Source: Homarus americanus
Lineage: Eukaryota; Arthropoda; Malacostraca; Decapoda; Nephropidae
Assembly (NCBI RefSeq): GCF_018991925.1
Contig: NW_024756914.1
Coordinates: forward strand, 8,744,417 to 8,808,416
Direction of reading: 5' to 3'
Length of the DNA stretch: 64,000 bases
Shown piece by piece: positions 24,545 through 34,890 of the stretch. The number at the start of each line of letters is the position of its first letter. Within the stretch, counting starts at the first letter, position 1. The translations under genes and the position numbers were made by a program. The notes under the pieces are model-generated. The model saw nothing but the letters and a program-made list of their open reading frames with translations, made no database searches and had not been told where the DNA came from.

Positions 24545-25701
24545 TCAGGATATGAGGTGCTCGTAGCACGATGGCCAATCACGGGAGCGGAAGCGTAAGG
24601 TGTGAAACGCTCTGATCCTGAGCTGGAAGTTGAAGGTCGAGACTAGGTCGGCGATCGTACCCCTCCATCCACTGCATAGACCTAGTCTCTCGGCGTAGCT
24701 GGCTGTACGCACTCTCTAACTCTCTCTCACCATGAACGGTTACGAGTTTGATAACGTGGCGCGGATACGTCCTGATACGCCGACCTGCCCCAAGAAATTA
24801 AACATCCTAGTTCCCAAGAAGTTCTTTGAAACTAATGAGATCGTGGGGGTCACCAAGGTGGAACGACTGAAGCTCCATGGTGACATCAAGATCACCTTCG
24901 CCGAGAAGGGTATGCCCGTACAGCTCGCGGAGATCCCAGACATCAACGGCATTCCATTTAAAATGATTGCCTACAAGTGGGACAACCTGAAGCTGGGAGT
25001 AATCTCCCACCCCGAAATTGCCCTTGTGGACCAAGCAGAGCTGAGTGAGCTCCTCAAGGGGCAACTCCAAGTTGTGAAGAAGCTGTCCGACACCACTGCC
25101 CTCATCGGACACCATACAACCCTACCCAAGGAGGCTCAACTGGCGTGGGTAACTGCGCAAGTCAAGCCCTACTGCAGACCGAAACGCTGTTACAAATGTC
25201 AGCACTACGGACACACTGTCAACAAGTGTGAGGCGCAGGAGAACACCTGCTCCCTGTGCGGCAGCCCCGGACACCGCTACACGGTCTGCCCCAACACAGT
25301 AAAAAATTGCGCTGCCTGTGGCGGCCCACACTCCTCCGCCGATCGGACCTGCCCCAAATGGAAGGAGGAATGCAGGATAGCCAAGGCGTGGCTCGACAAG
25401 AAACTGAGCTACAAAGAGGCCCTCCTTGCTTCTACGCTCCCAAGACAAGAAAAAACCAGCAGAAAAGAAAAACCAAGAAAAGAAAACACAAGAAAAGACA
25501 CCCGCCACACAGAATCAAAAACAACACGAGGCCCGTGGAGCTGAAGCCCACGTGGTCAACCTCACCATCTCCGACTTCTTCCACACCTATGAGGACATAA
25601 GACACGAGGAAGACGAACAACAAGACCCAAACACGAACGAATGGACACTTCAAGAGAGCAAGAAGAGGAGGAGAGTTAGAAGAAAATCTACATCAAGCTA
25701 A
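24545..25701 (+). mobile_element. LINE 5' UTR and ORF1 (zinc-knuckle protein)
   Basis: ORF1 starts at ATG 24732 (context tctcaccATGAAC). It carries three Cys-rich knuckles: CYKCQHYGHTVNKC, CSLCGSPGHRYTVC and CAACGGPHSSADRTC (about 25190-25360). This is the arrangement of LINE ORF1 nucleic-acid-binding proteins. A Lys/Arg-rich tail follows. The frame shifts near 25430, where the 24732 frame gives way to the frame ending at 25701 (RRRVRRKSTSS). Bases 24545-24731 look like its 5' UTR. It points away from the minus-strand ORF2 at 22133-24507, with only about 40 bases between them. No plus-strand ORF2 follows, and an LTR element is inserted just after the stop. Confidence 0.75.
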
Positions 25702-25742
25702 GAAGAATACCAAGAAAGAAGACCAAGACATTTCCTCCACAC

Positions 25743-26500
25743 TGTTACGCCGTCTCTTAATTTACTTAAATATCCAGGTTCTAGGCATAACCAAACAAAA
25801 AGTGAAGTAAATTAAAAGAATAAAAATAAATAAAGTAAACCTTTAAGAATTTAATTGATTAAATATTAACACAATAAAGAGCCTCGTAGGCTGTCACAAC
25901 AAATTGATTCACCATCGAAACTTTTAAGACACAAGTGATACAAAACATCGAAACATCAAAAGAATAAAAATAAAGCATTGGATTACGTTAACACTGCATA
26001 AACATATAAAAACTATCACTGAAATTAACTAACGTGAAACAACACTGAATTACTTGAATACAACTAAGCAAATACTGATGGACACAATCAGAGAGACAAA
26101 TAGGTACTCGCATAGATATACCACATTGGTGGCGACAGGAACAACACAAATAAATTAATTATAAGTAACAAGTGACGAGTGTCACTCAAAGGATGTGGAC
26201 TGTATGACAGGAGGACTGAACTGACTCCATCAGTTGGTGGGTCCTATATATAAAGTCGGTTTCCGCCACGCGACCCGCCGGTGGGTCGTTTAACGATGCA
26301 GATGGTCGTTAAAGAACAAAGAATACTGGTTACAATACAAAAATGGGTTTGAACAAATAATAACAGTTAAAACCTTAACAGCACAGGGTTAAGGTGACTA
26401 GATTATATAATAGTAAATACAACACATCATTACAGGAATAATAAGGAGCATGGAAGCATGTTATATAAAAAAAATAGAAAAATACGACACGGTCGTAACA
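25743..26500 (-). repeat. 3' LTR of the gypsy-type element
   Basis: 758 bases, TGTTACG...CGTAACA. Lies downstream of pol in the element's minus-strand orientation. Confidence 0.92.
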
Positions 26501-26512
26501 CTTCCCCCCATA
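26501..26512 (-). other. Polypurine tract
   Basis: On the minus strand reads atggggggaag immediately before the 3' LTR, the expected plus-strand primer position. Confidence 0.75.
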
Positions 26513-26553
26513 AAATAAAATTTTGCTTGCAGAAATTTTTATATGACAAGTGT

Positions 26554-27500
26554 TCATTCTGTGGGTCTAGATAACAGATCACTAGCATCACAGGCTAGCT
26601 TGCAAGGCTTAGAAAAATTAGGGCTCCTAAAATAGGATACGAGCATAATACATTTTTCAAGTTCTAAAAAGAATCCTGACACCTTGAAGTCCAACAAAAA
26701 TATATTACCCTTCTTCAACAAATCAGTAAAGGGTGGTGCCAACTCGGCAAAATTACAAATATATCTCCGGTAATAACCCACACAACCCAAAAATCTGCGG
26801 ACTTGTTGTTTGTTACATGGAGGAGGCATCTAAGAAATAGTGTCACACCTTGCTGTGGGAGGAGCAAGTTTCCAACCCAATTACATGTCTCGGATACAAA
26901 AGTTGAGCACCAAAAAAATTCTGACTTAGCAAAGTTTATAACAAGTCCTACATTTTCTAACTCGGTGAAGAGAGCGTCTAGCTGACATAAATGTTCTGAC
27001 CAAGTGTCAGAAAAAATTACATCTAAATATACTACACAACCAGGCCAATGGGCCGTGACTTGTGACATCAGCCTTTAAAAGGTAGCAGGGGCATTGCAAA
27101 GCCCGAAAGGCATAACATTAAATTTATAGGTTTTACCTAATGTCACAAAACTGGAGATATCTTTAACACGACGGGTCAATGGTACTTGCCAACACCCTCG
27201 AAGGCAATCAATCTTAGAGAGGAACTTGGCGTTCCCGATTGCTTCGATGCAGTCGTCGACTCTTGGTAGACGGAAGCTGTCCTTGCTGGTGACGGCGTTG
27301 ACCGTGCGGAAGTCGATGCAGAATCGAAGAGTGCCGTCCTTCTTTGGTACTAGAGTGACTGGTGAGCACCACTCGCTGGTAGGGAGCCTGCTTGATAGGC
27401 TTAGCAGAACCAACAACATCATGCACCACGGCAGTGGTACAGCCAGGTCTGTCTTGGAAGACAAGAGGATGTTGTTGGATGGCGGCCAGCACGTCAGCTC
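26554..27500 (-). pseudogene. Gypsy-type reverse transcriptase and RNase H remnant
   Basis: RT blocks SEWCSPVTLVPKKDGTLRF, CIDFRTVNAVT, FLSKIDCLRGCWQ and MPFGLCNAPATF (27075-27464), then VVYLDVIFS near 27030. Here the second Asp of the catalytic YLDD is Val, so polymerase activity should be lost. Next come RRFLGCVGYYRRYI and the RNase H start CKLACDASD, which jumps directly to LLSRPTE and a stop at 26554. The normal RNase H interior is deleted. Frameshifts fall near 27070 and 26820. Confidence 0.85.
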
Positions 27501-27559
27501 TCTGGTGTCCCGGTAGACGATGTAGCTTCCCCTGCAATTCCACGGAGTTGGACTGCCAA

Positions 27560-28813
27560 ATCCTGACTGGTGACAGGGCTAGTGGACTTGCCCCTTCTCT
27601 TTCCTCTTCTTTCTCACCATCTACCAAGAAAGTGTCAACGGCACACACGGGAACTGGATCATCAGCAACAAATGGGGGTGCTGGGCGTGTGTGGTACAGC
27701 TTGATGGTGTTGACGTGACATAAGCGCTGTAGTCGGCGCCTGTCAGGGGTAGAGATAGTATAATTCGTGGGGCTTACCTTCTTCACCACTCTATATGGCC
27801 CACTGAACTTCGCATGGAGCGGCTGTTCATGTCTCGGCAAGGGATTGAGTACTTGATCTATCTGGAACTCTGTGTGTCTGGCACGCTTGTCGTACCATGT
27901 CTTGGTCTTAGACTGCGACTGCTGTAAATGGTCTGCGGCAAGGCTCCAACAACTTAGAAGCTCCTCTTTAACATCTCCAACTAAACTTAATACATTAATG
28001 CTCTCTTCACTACTACCTAACAATCTATCTCTAGCTATGTGCAAAGGACCTCTTACTGGATGAGCGAACAGTAGAAGTAAGAGAAACAAAATGGATGATA
28101 TTAGGGCCCTAGCAGTAACTTTCCTAAGAGGTACAGCATGCAAGTACCTAGTGGAGGCATCAATGACTAAATAAATATTTAAACCCACTAGAAGTTTTAG
28201 GCAGAGGGCCTACAATGTCACACTGTACTGTTGTAAAGGGCTCAGGTACAGGAGGTACTCTTACAAGTGGAAAAGGTGGAATAGCCTGATTGGCTTTGCC
28301 TACCTCTTGACAAAAATGACAGTACTTACAATATTTAGTGACATCTCTCCTCATACCTGGCCAATAGAACTTTCTGGCCAGCCTGTTGAACGTCTTTCGG
28401 ACACCTTGATGTCCAGAAAAGCGACCGTCATGGGCCAGAGCTAGAACATGTCGTCTGTAAGTGTGTGGGATAACTATTTGAGTGACAGACGCCCAGTCCG
28501 CGTCTTCCTCTGACATAGTCGGTGGGAGCCAGCGGCGGCACAAAACACCGTCTAGACTGAAATATCTCGTGGTATTGCCTGAATCATTGGCAGAATCAAA
28601 CAAGAGCCTTAATGAATCGTCTTGCTCTTGCGCAGCTATTAAAGCTACTCTCCCGGTCACAGCATTAACTGCGGAAGAAATGTCTTGGGAAGCAATTGGG
28701 TTAGCAAAAAGTCCTTCTAAGGAAAGAGAATCGTCTACAACATGAGTTACATTATGATCATTAGTCATTGACATAGAACGAGTCACAGCACACAAACGGG
28801 AAACACCGGGCAT
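27560..28813 (-). pseudogene. Gypsy-type integrase
   Basis: Zinc-binding H2C2 region HVLALAHDGRFSGHQGVRKT then CKYCHFC (28330-28500), core start CDIVGPLPKTSSGFKY, a 1-base frameshift near 28175, and LVIDASTRYLHAVPL. The middle of the catalytic core is missing: the frame jumps from ARALISSILF to AHPVRGPLHIARDRLL. The C-terminal GPY-type segment FSGPYRVVKKVSPTNYTI follows. The same uninterrupted frame (27214-28188) then runs into the RT N-terminus (TTAVVHDVVGSAKPIKQAPY). That continuity shows the INT-RT order is original and not an assembly join. Confidence 0.88.
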
Positions 28814-28817
28814 ATCA

Positions 28818-29280
28818 TCAAGTTCTTACAGCTCTGCGGTAGACTCTGGTTTTTCCCGCAGCACAGGAGGTGGGGGTTACGTTCCCCATTTGACTTCCCG
28901 CCAAATCGTTACCGAGTATGAGGTCCACTCCAGCAACAAGCAGCTCGTGCACGCAGGCTACATTAGCTATCCCTGAAAAACAAGAAGACTTGACACGTAC
29001 TGAAACCAACGGAGCTACACCTTGACCCCAAAACGACGTATTTGTCAGTCTTCCTCGCCGTAACAACACTCTCTTTGATGAGAGTTTGGAGACAACCCGA
29101 GTCTCTCAAAATAGTGACTGGTGTTTCGACACCAACTTCTACTGTGCCGTGTGACAAAAAGGGACGAAAGGTACCAACGTCTGGGTCCTCCGCAAAACTC
29201 TCCTGGAAAAGATCAGTCTCGTGAGGCGAGAACTGAAACTGCACTCTCTCGTACTTCACCTTTTGTGAAAACCAACCCAA
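28818..29280 (-). pseudogene. Retroviral-type aspartic protease
   Basis: TILRDSGCLQTLI carries the DSG catalytic triplet (usually DTG or DSG), and VDLILGNDLAG is the second conserved block. The two lie in different frames, with a frameshift near 28970-29060. A 'CCHC' gag end lies just upstream, overlapping the start. Confidence 0.8.
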
Positions 29281-30601
29281 TTGGCATGCTGTCAGCCTTA
29301 CTCAAATCAGCCATCACTCCGACTGGTGACGTACTAGTCTCTTCAGTCACAATCGTAGCTGGTTTGCCCGTATTTAGCTGCAGCCTTGTCCAACAAACCT
29401 CTGCCTTGTGACCTGGCTTTCCACAGTAACTACAAGGGTATGTAGAAAATTTGGACGCCCTATTAGGTGGCGAACGCGTCCAGCTCCTCCTGTCATGCAC
29501 AAAATTACTATTGTTAATATTCCCTTGTCTCACTCTGTGGAGAGAGGGATTAAAAGTCCTTTGAACCTGTGAGGGCATAACATCTTTGTTAGTCCTACCA
29601 TGCCTCAAAACATATCCATCAGCATGCTTAGCAGCCTCTTCAATAGTACTAAATTCCCTATCTAATAAGTATAAGGTAACCTCTTCGTCGATGGTTCTCA
29701 AAAATTCCTCTGTGAGCATTAACTCAATCAGGGAGTCAAAATCACTTACTTCCTTGGAGTGTAACCACTTTGAGAATCCCTCTCTTTTACTCCTAGCAAA
29801 TTCAAGGTGGGTCTGCTCTGCCTTCTTACGGAGGCCACGAAAGCGTTGTCTGTACGATTCAGGAACAAGGGCATAAGCCTTTAAAACTTCCGCCTTAATA
29901 CACAAGTAATCCTTAGCGTCACTGTCTGTAAGAGACGAAAAAACACACAGAGCCTTACCTGTAAACGCCTGCTGAAGCAAAATGGGCCAAAACTCAATAG
30001 GCCACTTTAAAGTGGTAGCAAGTCTCTCGAAAGCAATGAAAAACTCATCAACTGTTTCCTCTGAAAACGTGGGCATTAGCCTAGCAGCACGTGCTGGATC
30101 GAAATGAGGAAAACTAGATCTGGGGGTGAGGCCATCAGTGCTAGAAGGGTTACTCTGACCGAGCTGTATACGCAGCCGCAAGTTTTCTGAATCGGATTCT
30201 TTTGCTTTAGCTTCAGCTTCCGCCTGACGTATTTCAACCTCTTTCGCCTTAGCTTCAGCCTCCGCCTGACGTATTCCAACTCTTCTCGCTATAGCTTCAG
30301 CCTCTTTCAATTATATTTGTGACTCGAGAAGGCGTAATTCATCAGTCACTGACCGTGACTCAACTACGTTAACTTGACTAGCTTCACCGTGGTCTTCCCT
30401 TAAACTAACATCAACACTATCTCCTAACAGCTGACTACTTACCGCGTTAAACAATTTTACCTTACTGGCGCTGCTAGAAATTTCCATACCATAATACCCG
30501 CAAATTAATCTTAATTCATGTGCACTTAATTTTGAAATTTCCTCAACGGAGGGACTACCTGATATAAATGCAGCCACATCAGCTTGGGCAATGATAACCA
30601 T
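29213..30601 (-). pseudogene. Gypsy-type gag with SCAN-like region and CCHC knuckle
   Basis: Starts MVIIAQADVAAF at 30601. An in-frame TAA at 30311-30313 interrupts the frame after LRLLESQI; it resumes at once with KEAEAIARRV and a Glu/Ala-rich coiled-coil-like stretch. Then a capsid region with FFIAFERLATTLKWP and ALVPESYRQRFRGLRK, similar to the SCAN-like capsid of Gmr1-type elements, and a CCHC knuckle, CSYCGKPGHKAEVC. About 460 codons in all. Confidence 0.85.
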
Positions 30602-30681
30602 GATGGCTAGTTAATAAAAAAAAAATATATAAAACAAAAGAATATCGCAAGTGTCAAAAGGTCGTTAGTGAATCCTGGCAA

Positions 30682-30693
30682 GGTCGCCAAAAC
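30682..30693 (-). other. Primer binding site
   Basis: On the minus strand TGGCGACC starts four bases after the 5' LTR end and continues ttgccagga. Such a site begins with TGG, matching a tRNA CCA end. The tRNA is not identified. Confidence 0.6.
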
Positions 30694-31451
30694 TGTTACG
30701 CCGTCTCTTAATTTACTTAAATATCCAGGTTCTAGGCGTAATCAAACAAAAAGTGAAGTAAACTAAAAGAGAATAAAAATAAATAAAGTAAACCTTTAAG
30801 AATTTAATTGATTAAATATTAACACAATAAAGAGCCTCGTAGGCTGTCACAACAAATTGATTCACCATCGAAACTTTTAAGACACAAGTGATACAAAACA
30901 TCGAAACATCAAAAGAATAAAAATAAAGCATTGGATTACATTAACACTGCATAAACATATAAAAACTATCACTGAAATTAACTAAAGTGAAACAACACTG
31001 AATTACTTGAATACAACTAAGCAAATACTGATGGACACAAACAGACATAAATAGGTACTCGCATAGATATACCACATTGGTGGCGACAGGAACAACACAA
31101 ATAAATTAATTATAAGTAACAAGTGACGAGTGTCACTCAAAGAATGTGGACTGTATGACAGGAGGACTGAACTGACTCCATCAGTTGGTGGGTCCTATAT
31201 ATATGGTCGGTTTCCGCCACGCGACCCGCCGGTGGGTCGTTTAACGATGCAGATGGTCGTTAGAGAACAAAGAATACTGGTTACAATACAAAAATGGGTT
31301 TGAACAAATAATAACAGTTAAAACCTTAACAGCACAGGGTTAAGGTGACTAGATTATATAATAGTAAATACAACACATCATTACAGGAATAATAAGGAGC
31401 ATGGAAGCATGTTATATAAAAAAAATAGAAAAATACGACACGGTCGTAACA
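30694..31451 (-). repeat. 5' LTR of the gypsy-type element
   Basis: 758 bases, nearly identical to 25743-26500. Changes cluster near 31040 (cacaaacagacataaat against cacaatcagagagacaaat) and 31200. Confidence 0.92.
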
Positions 31452-31886
31452 ACACAAGAAAACAACACACACAATCCAGCCGACCAAGCACTGAGAATCC
31501 AAGGCCCAACCCAACACGCACCTGACGCTTGACCTGACGCTAGCCTGACTCTGTCCTGTCGCCTCCTGGCTGCGTCCGGGCGTGTTGCTGCTGCCTCCAA
31601 CTTATACTCCCTCACGCAAGTGGTGTTTAGCCACTGCACCTATTCTCTCCTCCTAAAATTCACTTCAATCCTCCCTTTATTCTTCCCCTGAACCTCCTTC
31701 CCCCGTCACTAGCATTTTTCGATTCGATTCGCTGTACACTGATTGGCTGGTAGGCGCGCAGCCGGAGCTCAGTTGGGAGTTGTAGGGGAGAGGAGCCACT
31801 TCAACATCACCTCCCCTCCCCCTCCCCCCATCTTCTCAGCCAGGGTTTGGTGGTTTTAAGCTTAAAGTTTTTATCTTATAAAATAT
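31452..31886. other. Sequence between two LTR elements
   Basis: Right flank of the gypsy insertion. It begins with the ACAC duplication. It could be the continuation of the LINE at 24545-25742, but no endonuclease motif was recognised. The cctccccctcccccc stretch near 31815 is low complexity. Confidence 0.45.
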
Positions 31887-32316
31887 TGTGGGGTTATGCG
31901 ATATTGGTTCACACTCAGGATGGGTTGGAGAAAGGAAACTCACAATGTGCTCTCTGTATACATATTGTATTGGATGCACAATGCAGCTTGGTACTGGGGG
32001 GTGGTAGCGTGAGTCCAAGCGTGGTGTAGGAGAGAGCTGGTTGGTGAGGGTGCTCAGAGGACATGCGGCTTGTGGGTCGCCACGGTTGCCGGTGGGAGCG
32101 AGGGCCACCAGGCAGGAGCGGAGGAGGAGGTATTGCTTGCTGGTGGCTGTAGGTAGAAAGAGGTAGGTCACGTGGGGGTAGGCGTGGGTTGATAGTTGAC
32201 CTCCTCTATGTTAGGCGGCGCTGGTTGCCGACCTAGGCCACAAGGCGTATGCTGGGGAATTCGAAGAGGGTCGGCTGGTCAGCGACACAGCGGTTGTAGG
32301 GGAAGAATCCACTACA
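31887..32316 (-). repeat. 3' LTR of the TRIM-like element, lacking the TATA segment
   Basis: Nearly identical to 32903-33353 but missing 21 bases that hold the TATA box (near 32173). Confidence 0.85.
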
Positions 32317-32902
32317 ATACTCCCCCTTCCTTCCAGGGGGTGCAGGAGACTTGTTGTCGGCAGGGTTGTATCCCACATGTGAGACATAATGGCAAGGGCG
32401 TGGATGAGCCGGCCGCTATGGGAGACACTTTGTCTAGATACAGGAGATCTGTGGGAGAAGAAAGGGAGAGGGAGGGTTGTGGAGGCGAGGAATGTGGTGC
32501 TTCTCTCGCGGCAGGTACACAGTCCTCAGTAGCGCCTGGTGGGGTGTGTGGGTCCACGTCAGGAGCAGGGGCCGCGTCAGGAGCAGGGCTGCGTCAGGAG
32601 CAGGGGCTGCGTCAGGAAGAGGGTCAATGACAGCAGCAGGGTCCACGACAGCAGCAGGGTGCAGGACAGTAGCAGGGAGTACCTGAGGGAGAAAAAAAGG
32701 GGTGTGTGGGTCCGCGTCAGGAGCAGGGGCCGCGTCAGGAGGAGGGTCCATGACAGTAGCAGGGGGTACTGTTGGGCCAGGGGCGGCATCTGAGGCAGGA
32801 CGGGTGTGTTGGGGTCGGTAGGACGTGGTGCTTGGGCAGGAAAAGGAGCAGATCCGTTTCTCCTCCATCCTGTGTGAGTGCGAATCTCTGGGGGTCACCA
32901 TT

Positions 32903-33353
32903 TGTGGGGTTATGCGATATTGATTCACACTCAGGATGGGTTGGAGAAAGGAAACTCACAATGTGCTCTCTGTATACATATTGTATTGGATGTACAATGC
33001 AGCTTGGTGCTGGGGGGTGGCAGCGTGAGTCCAAGCGTGGTGTAGGAGAGAGTTGGTTGTTGAGGGTGCTCAGAGGACACGCAGCTCGTGGGTCGCCACG
33101 GTTGCCGGCGGGAGCGAGGGCCACCAGGTAGGAGCAGAGGAGGAGGTATTGCTTGCTGGTGGCTGTAGGTAGAAAGAGGTAGGTCACGGCGGGGTGAGGT
33201 CTTATATAGCGGGGGTAGGCGTGGGTTGATAGTTGACCTCCACTATGTTAGGCGGCGCTGGTTGCCGACCTAGGCCACGAGGCATACGCTGGGGAATTCG
33301 AAGAGGGTCGGCTGGTCAGTGACACGGCGGTTGTAGGGGAGGAATCCACTACA
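32903..33353 (-). repeat. 5' LTR of the TRIM-like element, with TATA box
   Basis: Contains tcttatatagc at 33200-33210, a TATATAAG on the minus strand, in the 21-base segment absent from the other LTR. Confidence 0.85.
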
Positions 33354-33457
33354 ATATCACAGACTAAACTTAGGAGAATATAACTCACATTGCTAGAATC
33401 CTTGCAAGACAAGCGAATAATTTGAATATAGACATCACATATTTTCATTGGTGGGCA

Positions 33458-33590
33458 CGGTTCCGCTAACCGCTAATTAGCGAAGCTAACTTTCTCGTTA
33501 GCGGATTAGCGTTTTAACTAACTTTGGAAACCATTAGCTGACCAATTAGCTTCCGCTAAATTTAGTTCCGCAAACTTTAAGTCCGCTGAC
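33458..33590. repeat. TTAGCGG-dense palindromic patch
   Basis: Within 90 bases the words gctaa, ttagcg and ccgct recur on both strands (ttccgctaaccgctaattag, tcgttagcggattagcg). It may be the end of a DNA transposon or a decayed tandem array. No partner end was found. Confidence 0.4.
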
Positions 33591-34119
33591 AAAATATATA
33601 CATGTTTGTTCCTGTCTGTTGTATGCGTGTGACACCGTGACGTGTCTCCAACAGCCAGTCAGGCACGCTTGGCTGACTGTGTGTTAGTATGTGTAAACGT
33701 GACAAGACATGATTTGTCGACTTTTCATTAAAGTTTAGAGTTTTCTGTTTATTTACATGACTAAGACCAACAATAAGTTATATAAAAATGCACTGGTATA
33801 ATGTGTATGTGGTTGGTATTGCATATTTACATGAATAATGAATAAGGCCGATAGGCTGTATGAGAATGCAAATTAATTATTTGTGAAATTATGTACAGTG
33901 TACACCTTGATAAGTTGATCATCATCTGATCTTGGCATGATGCTATTTACTACCTACAGTATGTTATACAGTACTATACACCTTTTCACATATACGTTGA
34001 GACATTGTTGTATACCTATTTGACAAATTTCATAACAGAATGACAGAACATATATCGAATGACAATCTAAAATAACTGTTGGTGGTATGTCATTCTCCAA
34101 TTGTTACATTCTCAAACTA
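33591..34119. other. Intergenic, no feature assigned
   Basis: A/T-rich with several TACAGTA words. No coding support. Confidence 0.5.
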
Positions 34120-34560
34120 TATGTAGAGGAGAATGACAAGACTAATCCCAAGCATTAGGAACCTTGAGTACAGAGACAGGTTAAAGCATCTTAATTTGCA
34201 CTCCCTCAAGAGACGTAGTGAGAGATATGATAGAGGTGTATAAATGGTAGTCAGGGCTAAACAAAGATGACATTACAAAGGTACTCAAACTATCCAACCA
34301 GGAGCGAACTCGTAACAATAGTTTTAAATTAGTCAAATTTAGATTTCGGCGGGAAATAGGTAAACATTAGTTTGGAAATAATAGTGGACGAGTGGAACAA
34401 GTTACCAAATATCATCATTAACTCGAATACGCTGGATAGCTTCAAACATAGGTTGGATGGATATACAGTACTATGAGCAATAGGGGTTGGGTGTAAATGG
34501 GACTGCACAGTATGGACCAATAGGCCCACTGCAGTTTCCTCCTTTTTTGTTCTTATTTTC
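34120..34560 (+). pseudogene. CR1-like LINE 3' end
   Basis: Reads RLIPSIRNLEYRDRLKHLNL then LHSLKRRS, followed by frames carrying ISAGNR and DEWNK-like remnants. It is the same family as 3427-3807, with several stops and shifts. Ends with a 3' UTR phrase ggaccaataggcccactgc. Confidence 0.65.
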
Positions 34561-34679
34561 CTTTCCACTCCATCTCTCTAATCACCCACAGCTTTCAGCT
34601 TTCTCACTCCACATTTTAAAATCTTATGTAACATTGTTGAAGGGATACAATGTAAGAAGTGTAAATATAAAAAATAACA

Positions 34680-34890
34680 AATTTAGCTTTCATGTTTATT
34701 CAAAACATCTTCAGGTCCTGAGACCTACTAATCCACCCAACATTGGGTGACCTGACATTGTATCAGGTCAGTAAAATGAGACCACCAATACCCCACCCTG
34801 TCTCTACCTGACATTGTGTCAGGTTCAGGTCAGTTATACGAGATCCACTAATCCCCCACAGCTTCAAGGGAGTGGAAAATACCAGTTTTT
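34680..34890 (-). mobile_element. Penelope-like element tail with hammerhead-like core
   Basis: On the minus strand CTGAAGA (34708-34714), a TGTTT/AAACA stem and GAAA (34688-34691) match the 3' tail of the Penelope-like element at 49250-50300. The flanking gacctgac/aggtcag sequence is also shared. No coding part remains. Confidence 0.5.

Larger units (their letters stand above)
25743..31451 (-). mobile_element. Ty3/gypsy LTR retrotransposon with integrase before RT (Gmr1-like)
   Basis: Two 758-bp LTRs (25743-26500 and 30694-31451) start TGTTACG and end CGTAACA, flanked by the 4-bp duplication ACAC (25739-25742 and 31452-31455). Internal order on the minus strand is gag, protease, H2C2 zinc finger and integrase, reverse transcriptase, RNase H remnant. 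That order is Copia-like but the proteins are gypsy-type, as in the Gmr1 group. The LTRs differ at only about a dozen sites plus small indels, so insertion is fairly recent, yet the coding region is broken by a stop, frameshifts and deletions. Copying in trans, or decay after insertion, would explain this. Confidence 0.9.
31887..33353 (-). mobile_element. Small non-autonomous LTR retrotransposon (TRIM-like)
   Basis: LTRs at 31887-32316 (430 bp) and 32903-33353 (451 bp) surround a 586-bp interior, flanked by the 4-bp duplication ATAT (31883-31886 and 33354-33357). On the minus strand the LTRs read TGTAGTGGATTC...AACCCCACA. A polypurine tract (ggaagggggagt) precedes the 3' LTR at 32317-32332, and TGGTGACCCC, a primer-site-like start, follows the 5' LTR near 32890. 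The interior encodes no pol; it has an imperfect 18-bp GC-rich repeat (gtcaggagcaggg). It must use enzymes from another element. The solo LTR at 5621 is a relative. Confidence 0.85.

Noticed and set aside
32434..32928. Pro/Ala-rich minus-strand ORF in the TRIM-like element
   Set aside because: Arises from an 18-bp GC-rich tandem repeat and runs into the LTR; no gag or pol motif.
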